NCBI GenBank assembly: GCA_963210315.1
Contig: OY723315.1
Coordinates: forward strand, 992,001-1,056,000
Reading direction: 5' to 3'
Origin: Rhynchopus euleeides
Taxonomy: Eukaryota > Euglenozoa > Diplonemea > Diplonemida > Diplonemidae
Length of the DNA stretch: 64,000 bases
Within the stretch, counting starts at the first letter, position 1, and the number at the start of each line of letters is the position of its first letter. Below the pieces are notes generated by a model. The model saw only the letters and a program-made list of their open reading frames with translations. It had not been told where the DNA came from and did not search any database. The position numbers and the translations under genes were made by a program. Positions 41,140 to 52,211 of the stretch are shown piece by piece.

Positions 41140-44100
41140 GCAGGGATGGGGAGGAGAGAGGGTGGCTTTGCCCTGTTGTGGCTGTGTTGGTGTGGCAGGA
41201 CGATGGGTGGCTGTCACGTGTGCTCGTTGGGGATGGAGGTGGAGATATGATTTGCTGAGTTGTGGCAAAAGTGAGGTGAGATATTTTCCTCCCCTGGCCA
41301 GCCTGGCCACGTTGAGTGTGTCTTAAGATACAAATCGCTCTGAGTTGTGGCTGGCCCCCCCCTCCCCTTTGAACAGAACAGAAAAAAATATGTGCAGCGG
41401 AAGAGGAGACGAAGAGGAAGAGGAAGAAGAAGAAGAAGAAGAGAATGCTCGGAATGAAAATGGCCCAAAAAAATATACGCGAAAAAGAAATCGAACACCC
41501 TGCTCTGACACAAAAAAAATTCCAAAAAAACATGAAACCCACCACCACTCCCTCCCCTCACCCTTCCACGCTACCAAGCACCCCACACAACCCACACTAG
41601 ATAATCACGCACTCAGCAACCCCACACACAGCCCCTGTTCAGAGGGCCAATGCAAACAAATATCGGATGTGATCACCTTTCAACCACCACCCACTCACTG
41701 TTGTAGCTCGCCAAATGACCTTCGCCCAAGCGAAGGCGAGAATAACCTGAAGCAGCAGCCCGTCTCATCGGGGTGCTCGGAACACGGGCAGTGCTCGTTC
41801 AAATGGGTTTTCTTCAAATAGTTCAATGCCTGTCTCAAAAATCGTCCCCGTGATGCAGGAGGTAACTTTTGCTCAGGATGGTGTGGGTAGGGTCGAGTCA
41901 CTCAAACAAGCCCGTGGTGAGTGTTGTTGCCGCTGCATAGCCTTCTTCCGGTTCCGGGAGGCGGAGTGGAGCGAGTTTGCAGGGCAACGAGGGAAATGGT
42001 ACACCTGAATCTTTGGGTTGGGGTTGGCACCTTCATCACGTTTCACACTGTCACATGCCCAACACAGCCTTGAGAGTGCATGTTTTTTTGCGGCCCTCTG
42101 TTCCGCGGTCAGGCGCATAGAAGACTGCTGGTGGTGGCAGCAATCTGTGTTCAGCCGAGTCGGCACACAGAAGCTTTTCGTTACGATCGACGAAGCGAAG
42201 CGCATTTCGCGAAGTAACAAAGAAACTACCGGTGCCTCACCGACAACCCACAAAAAAAGCGGGTTTGCGGGCTGTCTGCCCTTTCCCATTCTTCCTTCAG
42301 GCGCAACAAACCCCTTCCCCCACCCCACACACCCCTCCTTTCGGACACACGCGAGTGCATGAGGGTTCTGCGCCTTACTTTTCTCTACTTTGCTCCCCCA
42401 CCCCCCCCCAGCGGGTGTATGACTACATACACCCATAGATGCAGGGCGTGTCTGAAGGACGCTTCCTCCCCCTCGCCCCCCCCGCTCTCTTCCCCAGATG
42501 CCTTGTTCTCAACGCAGCACAAAAAAAAACACTGGCGTGCAAACGGTTCAGAGACAACAATATGTCTCCAGACCACGGATGCACTGTCTGCTGTTGGGGG
42601 CATTTATGCAGGGAGAATGCAGCCCACTCAGCAAACAGTAATGACAGCCTCCGCGGAGCGGTTGCTAGCTTGAAGCTGGTGGCTCGTTTCCTGCGGTGGG
42701 TCTGTCTGATGTGAGGTTGCGTTGCCCCACGGCCCCTACCCGGGCCATGGGCGGGGTGGGGATGGGAATCTACCCTCCACCTTCCCACCCCTTCCCACTA
42801 GTTTTACTGGAGACAACAGCACTGCTCTCTTCCTGCTCTCGAAACGTATCCTCCGTCGTAGATATAGGGATCGCTCAGCGGCCCCTCCCCGATTGGATAT
42901 TTTTTTTGCAAACATCGATAAAAACGCTCCACCCCCGCCCCCCTCAGACACCCTTGTTGTCGTGTTTTTTGGGAGGTGCTGTGGGAATGCCGAAACCTGT
43001 GCGCCGTTGTGTTATTGATTGAAGGTTGCTGTATCCTTCGTCAGGTGTCTGTGTGTGGGGTGGGGGGTGCTCCAGTTAGCGGTGAGTCCAGGTTGAGGAA
43101 CCGGGCTCCTGTGGCTCCGAGGGAGCAAAGAAAGTTATGTTGGGCTGGTAGTGTCACGAAGACACTAGTTTTTCCCGGGTTTGGCGCACAAACAGCGCCT
43201 TATATTTTTCACGCACATAATGTGCCACTTCAGTTCTGATTTGTAATAAGTTGCGGAAGACACAAAGCTTCGCAAAGTTGAGAGAGATAGAGAGATCGCG
43301 CGTGGAAGAGATACGGGTCAGAAAAAGCCCCCTGTGTTCCCACACATTTTGTTACCCCCCCCCCCCCCCCCTGAAGAATGTATTCTGTTCGACGTTATCA
43401 GTTCTGTTTTCTATTCTAGTCTATTCTCTGTTCACGGGCATGCCCTCCTCTGTTATTTTACTCGGTTTGTTTTTCGGCTGTCGTCATAACGACACATCTA
43501 CACACACTATGTCAACACCACCACATGTCCAGAAAGCCTCTGTCTGGCAAATGCAAGGGCCTGCCTTGCAGTTGGTTCGTTTTAGGTGTTTGTTCGGTTT
43601 GCATTTGCATGCTCTCTTTTGTTACAGCTGAGTTCTCTCAGTTCTCGAAATATAGTTGAGGTTTGACAACACAGCGTTATGTTACCCTTTCGCAGCTCTC
43701 CTCTTTCAGACGTGTCATCATCCACCACAGCCTGCTGTGTGGTGATTTGCATCAGAAGATTCAACGTGCCAAATTATTTTTTTGCCATCTTGAGGCTTCG
43801 CGATGCACCCCCCCCGACCGTTCTCCCGTTATCCCCTCCAAACTCACCACCCGCTTCCCCCTCCCCTACGTTCATATCCCTAGATAGTTCTGCTTTCATT
43901 TCGCATTTGCCCCATTTTGTCCCATTCGCCAATTTTTGTTTTTTTTAGTACCACCACACACCGCCCACCCCCTCCCCTCTCCTTTTTTTTTCTGATGAGT
44001 TTTGTCGGTTTGCGAGGGGATGGGGTGTGTGAAACATTGGGCATCAGCGAGAAGGGCAACACATACATCAAAAAATAAAGCAAAAAAAACAGGTGTGTCA

Positions 44101-47038
44101 CCGCACAGACAAAACACACAACCAGGCAAAACTGTACCGATTTGGACAGGTTAATAAACAGACGTTCAAAACTGTACACCATACACACCGCCCGTGCAAT
44201 GCATGCACGCAGCTGCGGGTCTGAAATGCGTCAGCCTCAACCCAGTGCTCCTCTCGGCCCCCCCCTCCCTCCTCCCTCAGAACGCCCCACCCCTCCACGA
44301 CAGAGTGTGCGCATATGGAGTCGCTGATCTGCTCTGACCGTATGAAGGGGGGGGGGGGTGAGTGTGTGGGACAGTGGGGGGGTTCCCCTCTTTTACTTCA
44401 TTTTCATACCTCTTTCCCCCACCACCACCACCCCCCCCCAAGTCTGTATTTCGGATTCGCGACAAACGCTGATATTCCCCCCCCTCCCTCCCCCGCCCGT
44501 GTCTCTCCTGCTCTCCCTCCTGCGACAGCTGTGCCGGCCTGGGCTCTCCGCTCGGTGGGCGATTGGCGTGAACGAAACGCAACGCAAAGGAAAGTCTGTC
44601 TGCCCGCCACTGGTGGGGTGTCACGTCTGTCAGGCAAGGGACCCCCCAACAGAGGCTTGCATCAGCTGCAGTGCTGTCTATGCTGGCGCATAGGTGACTC
44701 TGTATCTCCCGTCGTTATTTGTCTGCAAAAAAAAGGTGACAAAAGTGGGCACACAGCTGTGGGCTGGTAGCCCTGGCGGGAGACGAGCCACAGGCAAAAT
44801 GGATGTTGCCAAGGGGGGGGGGGAATGAGCGTATTTACCAAAACTCCTTCATCACCACAAAGCAGCAGGCTGAATGCCTGGGATATATGTTGTAACCCTA
44901 CACACACACACCGCCCCACCCGCCCTGTCGATTTCACGCTTCTTCTCCGCATGCTCTACACTATGTTGCTCCAACATTCGGCTATGCTTTCTTCTTGCTC
45001 TGTTGCGAGATCTCGTCCTCCCCCCTCCTCAGGGTTGCGACAAGGCGTTTCGACGTCTTGTGGGTGCTTCCCTTGGTGACAGATCTTCCTGGTTCTGTCG
45101 CTGCTGAGGTGCCATAGTTGATTTTGCATAGCAATTTCAGAGAAATTTGTGAAGGCCCCCGTTGTGATGACGAGCAACCAAATCCAACACCCCGTCATTT
45201 CAACGAGTCCGTGGTGGGGCAAAAACCCCCCCCCCCTTCCCCCCCCCCCCCCTCCCACACCGCAGTTTCGTCTGCTGCTGCCCTTTCCCTTTGTTTTGAC
45301 CCACCGGTCTGGTACGTGTCCCCCACCCGCCCCCTCCCCTGTCCTGAAATCCCACCAAAAAAGTTTTCTTTAGAAGCTCACACGCATCTCTGTCTCCCGC
45401 CACCCCTTCCCCCCTCCCCTCCCCTCCCCTGCCCCCGCCCCCCCTCCCGCCACAACCTGCATAACGAGTGAAAGGTGATCATTCTTGTGCTCCCTTCAAA
45501 TTCGATTTCACTACCCCCCCCCCCCCCCCTCCCGCCACGGGACAGTGGTGTCACTCACAAGTCGTATCGGTTGCGAGCAACAGGTCCGATTGAGTGGTGC
45601 AGGCATGTACATACCCCATGTTTCAAGTCAAGTTTGCCTACACCACGGAGTGAGATTCGCGAGGTGCCTCGGTCCGATCAGTGAGCACTACCCTGTGGGT
45701 GCTTGGCTGGCCCGTGGATGTAGACTGCCCAGCTGCGTGTGGAGCCATCGACCTCACCCACCCTCCCCTCCCCTCCCCGTCCAAACCCCACCACCCGCAC
45801 ATCGACTGTGAGCTACTGTTGTCGTGACACGCGTAAGCTTTATGGAAGTGCCTGACCTCGGCAAAAAGACAGCCCTCTATTTTTCTGGCACCTGGTGAAC
45901 AACACCTGGTTTTGGCCAAATATCGAGTTCTTCCGTCCCGCAACACCGCCCCCACACTGCCGAAAAATTTCGGGTCAAAAAATCAGGTGGTGTGGGGATA
46001 AGGGGGTCTTCGCTGGTCGTTATCCTTCGTCAATCTTCGGTCAGTTTTCACCTAATTCAACAGGAAATGCACCAAAAATGCACTGACGATCACCCCGGAG
46101 CGAAGGCCCCCAGAGGATGCAATGTCGAGATATCGTAATGATTCTCTGCGCACACCCTCTGAAAAGCCCGCAGCAGCGAGAGTGCTGGGGGAGGTGTTGG
46201 GGGAAGGGGGTGCCCTTTTTTCTGGCACCCACCCATTTCTCCCCCTCCGCCATCTCCCCCGCTTTGCCTCCCTCCGTTTTCTGCTGGTTTCCCTCTCCAA
46301 TCTGCTCTCCCCCTCCCCTCTCTTCACCTTGCCCCACCACCCCTGCGATCTCCCCCTCCCCCCCGAACCTCCAGTTCAGTTTGCATTATCGCTTTCCTCA
46401 ACCAGCACGCTAGCGCCACCAAGCAGTCCACAGTACGGCATGCACAGGCAACTCCCCCCCCTCCCCCCCTCTAAAAAATCAACCAGAAACGGCATAGACT
46501 CTCTTACCGATCATAGGCTGCAAGGCATGACAAACAAAGTGCAGGCTGAGAGCGGTTGCTGCTTGCACATATGGGAGGGGCAAAAATTGTGTTCTGCACA
46601 GCTGAGGTGTCACACTGACACGGCTGGTTGGTGCCTGTCTCTGCCTGTTTGGGGTTCTTGAAATGTGGGTCCCTCGTGAGGAGGGGCATGGGCCCAGATC
46701 CATGGCGCTGGCCGTTTCCAAAGGGTTGCCGGAGGGTGGCCAGGATTTGAAGGAGCGCGCCTCAACACACTAATAGGAATTCCAGGAAAAGTGGAATGGC
46801 GTGTGCTGGCGGGGCAGAGCCCCGGCTTCCCATCACAGGGGACACGTCACACGTCACGAGGGGCGGGTGAGTTTGCCTGTGGGTGTTGTGTGCAGGTGTG
46901 GGTACGTGCGTGCCATAGATCGATCACCCAACGTGGCGGCTGGCGCCCCTCCTCCTGCCTCCCACCTGGCACAACACGGCAGTGCTGCTCCTGTGTATGC
47001 GTGGTGCGGAGGAGGGGGTGGGGGGGGGCGGTAGGGGG
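41140..47038. other. Long gene-poor interval
   Basis: No convincing gene on either strand. Open frames are low complexity (Glu runs near 41410-41445, proline/serine runs from C-rich DNA). It holds a copy of element A (45449-45515), an unoccupied (AC)n-CGCCCCACC site near 44898-44922, many C homopolymers (43353-43373, 44351, 45230-45252, 45516-45534), and a small hairpin near 41719-41736 (CCTTCGC/GCGAAGG). A short gene or noncoding RNA could be missed here. Confidence 0.5.
45449..45515 (+). repeat. Dispersed element A, copy 3
   Basis: Near-identical to 38854-38920, including the flanking CCACAACC and the terminal TTTCACTACCCCC. Unlike the copy at 38854, no gene was recognised downstream of this one. 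Confidence 0.75.
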
Positions 47039-47040
47039 TA

Positions 47041-47700
47041 CACGGTGGGATCTTGTAAATTTTACATGTATAACTACAAGTATATACATGTATTATACAT
47101 GTATAATACTTGCATGTCAACTATTATACATGTATAATACATGTATATGCCTGAAATATACATGTAAAATACATGTATATCAAGTAAAAATACATGTATA
47201 ATACTTGCATGTCAACTATTATACATGTATCTTTACTTGATATACATGTATTTTACATGTATATTTCATGCATTTACATGTATTTTACATGTATAATACT
47301 TGTCATGCAAGTATTATACATGTATAATACTTGCATGACAAGTAAAATACTTGCATGCAAGTAAAATACATGTATTTTACTTGCATGCAAGTATTTTACT
47401 TGTCATGCAAGTATTTTACATGTATAATACTTGCATGACAAGTATTATACATGTAAAATACATGTAAATGCATGAAATATACATGTAAAATACATGTATA
47501 TCAAGTAAAGATACATGTATAATAGTTGACATGCAAGTATTATACATGTATTTTTACTTGATATACATGTATTTTACATGTATATTTCAGGCATATACAT
47601 GTATTATACATGTATAATAGTTGACATGCAAGTATTATACATGTATAATACATGTATATACTTGTAGTTATACATGTAAAATTTACAAGATCCCACCGTG
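47041..47700. mobile_element. 660-bp near-perfect AT-rich palindrome (foldback element)
   Basis: The sequence from 47039 to 47702 reads the same on both strands around a centre at 47370/47371 (ACA|TGT). The only mismatch I found is 47325 against 47416. Each arm is about 330 bp and is itself made of short AT-rich units built on TACATGTA, TATAATAC and CTTGCATG. Outermost bases are CACGGTGGGATCTTGTAAA and its complement, flanked on both sides by TA, which could be a Tc1/mariner-type target duplication. There is no ORF. It is far more AT-rich than its surroundings. A foldback MITE is the best reading. Confidence 0.85.
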
Positions 47701-47702
47701 TA

Positions 47703-48163
47703 GGGGGGGCGTTTCTCTAGATTCCCAAAGCCTGCAGCGCAGTTGTCCTGCAGGTAGGTGTAGACTCGAAAAAAAATAAAGGAAAACCCAGCAAAGGGGG
47801 CATGGTGGGTGGGGTGGGGGAATGTGGCCTGTGGTCTGCCTGGAGGCGATCAGGAAAGGCGGTGGTGACCGCCAGAGGCAAAGAAGGTTCAGACCTCGGG
47901 GCCCGAAGAGCACGACACGAGGCCCGAGAGCTTTTCCCTTATTGTATCGCACGGAGGGGGGAGGGGGAGAGGGGCCACCCCCACTCCCCAGAGATATATA
48001 CCACAGCACCCGCCCCTCTGCACAGGATCTCCTCTCGTCCCCTGAGGTGCCGTTATACACACCCTGACCCACAGGAGTCTGCCCTTGCCCAGCCCCCCCC
48101 TCCCCCTCTCCCCCTGCACCACGGCTTGATGCGCGTCTCTGTTAGGATCAGTGGCGTCCCCTG
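47703..48163 (+). other. Upstream region of the PLAC8-type gene
   Basis: G-rich then C-rich intergenic DNA with no gene seen. A pyrimidine tract (48090-48115) and GTCTCTGTTAG, with AG at 48144-48145, precede ATG 48164, giving a candidate trans-splice acceptor. Confidence 0.45.
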
Positions 48164-48577
48164 ATGCTGTACGCCGATTACTCCTCGCCCCTCCTGGGCG
48201 TGCTGGGCAGCATCCCTGTGTGCTGCTGCACGCTGTTCTGCTGCCCGTTGCAAAATGCCATGACGAAGGCGAACCTCGATGACCGTCCGCTGCATGTGTG
48301 TGACTGTGTTCATGCGGTGGTCCCCCTCCCTCCAGTCTGCCCGCATCCGCTGTCGCTTGCCTACAACACCCGGCAGCAGCTGCGTGCGAAGTACGGCTTT
48401 GTTCACAAGCCCTGTTCCGACCTGATCCTGGTGCTGTTCTGCCACCCGTGTGTCATCATGCAGGATGCCCGCGAGGTGAAGGCGCGCGAGGCACACGCGA
48501 GGCTGCGTGCCAACAGCTTCTGCAAAGCACACGACTCCGACAATGAAGAAATACCCGGGCAGGGCTCCATGAGGTGA
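48164..48577 (+). CDS. PLAC8-type cysteine-rich protein
   Basis: A 137-residue protein with the PLAC8 pattern: a hydrophobic Cys-rich segment near residues 15-30 (VCCCTLFCCPLQN), a spacer, then LRAKYGF, and a second hydrophobic Cys-rich part (LFCHPCVIMQDAREV) whose CxxC and QxxRE match the family's C-terminal signature. PLAC8 proteins are membrane-associated and include plant cadmium-resistance and cell-number regulator proteins that affect metal transport or growth. The precise role here is unknown. The start codon follows an acceptor-like GTTAG by 18 bases. The tail is acidic and short (DSDNEEIPG). The spacer between the two Cys-rich parts is longer than usual. Confidence 0.75.
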   Translation: MLYADYSSPLLGVLGSIPVCCCTLFCCPLQNAMTKANLDDRPLHVCDCVHAVVPLPPVCPHPLSLAYNTRQQLRAKYGFVHKPCSDLILVLFCHPCVIMQDAREVKAREAHARLRANSFCKAHDSDNEEIPGQGSMR

Positions 48578-49221
48578 GGACCACCCCACACCCACCCTCC
48601 CCCCCCCAGGCGCTGCCACAAGGGGGGGAGGGGAGGGGTGGGTGCCTGGGGGGAGTGGCATGTTTCCACATGCCCCCCCCCCCCCCCCCACCCACCCACC
48701 AACGCGCCCTCCCATCGCCCTCCTGCCTGCTGCGGGGGGAGATGTGTCTTTTAGACTACGGAATCCTCCACCACCACCACCCCTCCCCCCCCCTTTTTAG
48801 CTGCCATGCACAGCTGGAGGTAGTGACGTCCTGATTTTTGAGCAGTTTTGAACATGGTCGAGAACAGCAGCTGTCTTTGTACTTACCTATCACCCCCCCC
48901 CCCTTTTTAGTCTCCTGCCCCTTCGCTACCTCCCCCACCACCACCACCGCACCTCTCGTCATCACACCCCTGCATATTATCATGTCTGGCGTGGTGACTA
49001 CAACAAAAAGGACAAACGTTGCGGGAAGGTGTATAATGCTGGGAGGGGGGGGGGGTTGCACACCTTCGGCAATCAAAAAAACCCCCCCCCCCCCCTCTCG
49101 TCAGCGCTCCTCTGAGCCACCCCACTGAGCCTCATATACATACGCCCCTCTCTCTCCACCCCTCCACCTTGTCTGCAGGGAGCCCAGCCCCCAGCCCCCA
49201 CCACTGCGGGGAGGGGGCGGC
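48578..49221 (+). other. Intergenic region with element B half-copy and acceptor for the WW gene
   Basis: It has long C and G homopolymers (48667-48690, 48890-48902, 49043-49056, 49082-49096). Positions 48985-49031 match the first half of element B (TCTGGCGTGGTGACTACAAC). A pyrimidine tract ends CTTGTCTGCAG with AG at 49177-49178, 44 bases before ATG 49222. Confidence 0.5.
48985..49031 (+). repeat. Dispersed element B, copy 2 (half)
   Basis: Matches 2780-2826 with a few substitutions and a two-base insertion (GGTGACTACAA, AAAAAGGAC, AAC, TTGC, GAAGGTG). Confidence 0.55.
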
Positions 49222-51285
49222 ATGGCTGTCCAGGGCTGGCATGTCGGGTCTGTTACGGAGCGGATGGGGCAGGATGAGGAGGACAGCTGGGAGTTCATTA
49301 TGCGGGAGGCCGACCGGGCGGATCGGGTGGCCCGCGAGGCGCTGCAGCGCGACTGGGAGCTGGACCAGGCCCGCAAGCGGCGTGCCCTTTGGGATGAGGA
49401 GCGGAAACGCCTCAACAAGGAGCACGCCGCAGAGGTGGAGGAGTTTGAGGCGGAGCAGGCGGAGCAGGCGGCGGCACTGCGGAGGCAGGAGGAGGAGGAG
49501 AGGGAGCGGGAGGAGGCTGCGCGGAGGAGGGAGGAGGAAATCCGCAAGGCGAAGGACCTGGAGGAGGCGCTCTACGCCATCGAGAAGCGGAAGCGGGAGG
49601 CGGATGTGCAGCAGATGCTGGAGGAGAGGGACCTGACGTGGCGTGCCGACAGCGACAAGACACTCTCCGAGTGGTATACCCACCGCGACTCGCGGATGCG
49701 GCTCCACCAGGCGAAGTCAGCCCACCCCTCCACCCCGGCAACACTGCAGGACGACCGGCAGGCCCTCGGCTTCCGCCCCACCGCATCCCTCTACCGCGAT
49801 GGGCGCCCCGCCGCAGCCACCGCCACCACCTCTCCGCAACACACCTCGCGCCGCACCTCGCCCCCACGCCCCTCAGCGCCGCAGGCGCTGCAGAGTGGGG
49901 TCACGTCTGCCCACCTCTGGGCCCCGCAGGAGCTCACAGGCACACCGGGTGTTGTGCAGCCCAACGATGTGATGCCTGATATCGAGATCCCCCCGTCGCG
50001 CCTGGGGGACCAGGCAGGGGGGCCGGGCTCCGGAGCCTCCGCCGGGACACGCGACCCGGCAGCTTGGGGTGCTGCGATGGGGCTCCGTTATGCCGGTGGG
50101 GGTGCGCACCCAGACCCCCCGCCTGTTGCTGATGGCGGGGCGAGCCCCAGCCCCGCAGGGGATAGGGCTGTGCCGTTTGCGGAGTGGGAGAGGGGGATGA
50201 GGGAGAGGATATCGCTCCGGGCTGGGAAGGCGCATCCCACGACGGACCGCCTCCTAAGGCACCACTACAACAGGGTGTTGGCGCCGGAGAGGGCTGGGGC
50301 GTCTAACCCACACCTCCCCTCGGAGGAGCAGCGCGATAAGGCGAAGGTTTTGACCCACTTCCATGACAATGTGTGGGAGAGACGGACCGGAGCAAGCGCC
50401 TTGGAGAGACTTCTCCGATCTAGACAGGAGCCACCCGGGGGTTTGCCGGAGGGGGGTGTGTTGCGGCAGTTCTCCGAGCATAAAGAAGCGCACCCTGCGC
50501 TGGATGGGGTGGCGGAGCGAACCCCCGCGGAGCTGGTTGTCCGCGCCGCGGCGTTTCCCGACCTGAATGGGGTGTACCGCCTCAACTCCGGCGGCGTGTT
50601 CACCTGCTGGGAGAAGGGGCCTCACCGCATCTGCGTCAGCCACGGGGCCTGGGTGATGGGGCACGCCCTAGAGGACCGCCTCGACTCCGGCGGGGCACCG
50701 GTTCGCGCCGGAGGGGACAACGCCTGCCTGATGCCACACGAGGTGCAGGAGTGGATGTGGCGTGCCTCCCCCACAGACCCCTATCTTGCGGCTGATGCGG
50801 AACACCCTATATCCGTCACGCTCCCCGAGGCTGCTGAGGAGGGTGAGGGCGGCGGCGGTGGGGAGGGGGAGAAGGAGGAGGCGGGGGAGGGAGGTGAGGC
50901 TGGTGCTGGGGGTGAGGGGGAGGGGGAGGGGGAGCCCCCCAAGGATGCGGTGGAGGCGGCGCTGGAGAGTGGGGAGTGGCTGCAGCGGACGGAGCCTAGG
51001 ACGGGGAGGGCGTATTACTTCCATAAGGAGAGTCGGAGGACTGTGTGGGATCTGCGGGCGGAGTTGGAAGGGGGGAGGCCTGAAGGTGGTGGGGTGGCGG
51101 GTGGTGAGCCGGAAGCGGCGCCGCCGCAGCCGCAGACGCGAACGGAGGCTGCGTTGGCGTCCGGTGAGTGGCGGAGTAAGTTTGACCCCAAAACGCAGCG
51201 GCCGTATTATATCAACAACAAGACGAAGAAGACATGTTGGAATCTGGAGAAGGAGCTCGAGAGACAAGGCGTGCCGCTTCCGTAG
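49222..51285 (+). CDS. Coiled-coil protein with two C-terminal WW-like motifs
   Basis: 687 residues in one exon. Residues about 25-155 are a highly charged Glu/Arg coiled coil with long EEEEREREEAARRREEE-type runs. The middle is Pro/Ala/Ser-rich. A compact region near 430-510 (LNGVYRLNSGG, ISV) may be a small beta domain. Residues 550-580 are Gly/Glu-rich. Two WW-like motifs follow, spacing Trp586 to Trp609 and Trp650 to Trp673, each with a YYF or YYI aromatic patch (GRAYYFHKES, RPYYINNKTKK). The usual proline after the second Trp is replaced (WDL, WNL), so binding of PPxY ligands is uncertain. Each is preceded by ALxSGEW. A scaffold role is plausible, with possible links to cytoskeleton or RNA processing, but nothing fixes it. 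Confidence 0.8.
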   Translation: MAVQGWHVGSVTERMGQDEEDSWEFIMREADRADRVAREALQRDWELDQARKRRALWDEERKRLNKEHAAEVEEFEAEQAEQAAALRRQEEEEREREEAARRREEEIRKAKDLEEALYAIEKRKREADVQQMLEERDLTWRADSDKTLSEWYTHRDSRMRLHQAKSAHPSTPATLQDDRQALGFRPTASLYRDGRPAAATATTSPQHTSRRTSPPRPSAPQALQSGVTSAHLWAPQELTGTPGVVQPNDVMPDIEIPPSRLGDQAGGPGSGASAGTRDPAAWGAAMGLRYAGGGAHPDPPPVADGGASPSPAGDRAVPFAEWERGMRERISLRAGKAHPTTDRLLRHHYNRVLAPERAGASNPHLPSEEQRDKAKVLTHFHDNVWERRTGASALERLLRSRQEPPGGLPEGGVLRQFSEHKEAHPALDGVAERTPAELVVRAAAFPDLNGVYRLNSGGVFTCWEKGPHRICVSHGAWVMGHALEDRLDSGGAPVRAGGDNACLMPHEVQEWMWRASPTDPYLAADAEHPISVTLPEAAEEGEGGGGGEGEKEEAGEGGEAGAGGEGEGEGEPPKDAVEAALESGEWLQRTEPRTGRAYYFHKESRRTVWDLRAELEGGRPEGGGVAGGEPEAAPPQPQTRTEAALASGEWRSKFDPKTQRPYYINNKTKKTCWNLEKELERQGVPLP

Positions 51286-52211
51286 TGCCTTTGTTGTGGT
51301 GTTGTGAGGGGTGTGTGTGTGTGTGTGTGTGTCTGTGAGATCCCCTCCCTCTGACGCTTTTCTGCCATACTCCCCTCCCCCCTGCGTCCTAGTGGAGGGG
51401 GGATCATCCTGTGATTCCTTCTGCTTCTGTTTCAATACCCCACTCTGCGTCCCCCCCCCTGCGACCCCTCTACCCTTAGAGTGAAGGGGGGGGGGGGGGC
51501 GTGGCGTCGGATCTCGTTCTGTGTCCCACATATTGTGGGTGTTCTCGCGATCGACGAACACCCGTTGGTTCTCCTCTCTCCCCCTTGCTGATTTGCAGAT
51601 GCAAAGATTGTCTCTGCTTTTTTTATACCCTGCCCTACCCCCACGGGTTTGCGGGGCCACCGGCTGTGGGTTGTGGGGCGGACCTCCTGGCGATGGCAGT
51701 GGGATTGCAGCAAAGAGAAAGAGCACGTGCTCTGGTGTGGTCTGCACTGCAGCAAGGACGTGCTTCGTGGAGGTGTCGGGGTGGACATGACTCGTGTTAG
51801 GCAGAGTAGCAGCATATGTAGAAGCAGCTGATATAGAGGCAGCTGGGATACAATACCCATAGATGCCGTGATGGCAAATCAGTGTTACATCCAGAAGCAG
51901 TGGCTATGTCTGCCGCAGCAGCACGCAGGCGCAGCTCCCCTCCGCCCCATGCCTCCTATTTCTCACAAGGCAGCCCGGTCATCGCGGCCTATAGCGTGGT
52001 ATCATTGTCGCACAGCGCACTGAATCCCGGACCCTGCCTGCGTCAGGCAAGAGTCAAGGAAGTGGTCTCCCGTGCAGCAGAGTATCATACCAACCCGCTT
52101 GTCTTCTCTTTTGTAAAGTTACGCCAGCCAAATGCCGATGTTGTGGCGACATGATTCTCCCCAGCCCTCTCCGCCACCGCACAGCACCCCACCCCACTGC
52201 AGGCCAGCACG
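51286..52211 (+). other. Intergenic region with (TG)n, element A relative and acceptor for the MFS gene
   Basis: A TG microsatellite lies at 51310-51332. A diverged element A copy is at 51384-51441 (GGATCATCCTGTGATTCCTT to TTTCAATACCCC), and a second AGAGTGAAGGGG start occurs at 51478. ACCCCACTGCAG with AG at 52201-52202 precedes ATG 52212. No gene was seen. Confidence 0.5.
51384..51441 (+). repeat. Dispersed element A, diverged copy
   Basis: Shares GGATCATCCT, GATTCCTTCTGCTTCT and TTTCAATACCCC with the copy at 62819-62892 and, more weakly, with 38854-38920. Confidence 0.4.

Noticed and set aside
41345-41821. 158-residue frame with a Glu run
   Set aside because: Composition follows from GAA/GAG and C-rich simple sequence, with no domain and no acceptor-like signal.
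47041-47700. CRISPR array
   Set aside because: The repeated units are palindromic, unequal and unspaced, and the whole block is one symmetrical inverted repeat rather than direct repeats with unique spacers.
48575-48836. Second exon of the PLAC8 gene (GTGAGG donor, TTTTTAG acceptor)
   Set aside because: The donor differs from the GTATG seen in all four supported introns, and the first reading frame already ends with a reasonable acidic tail.
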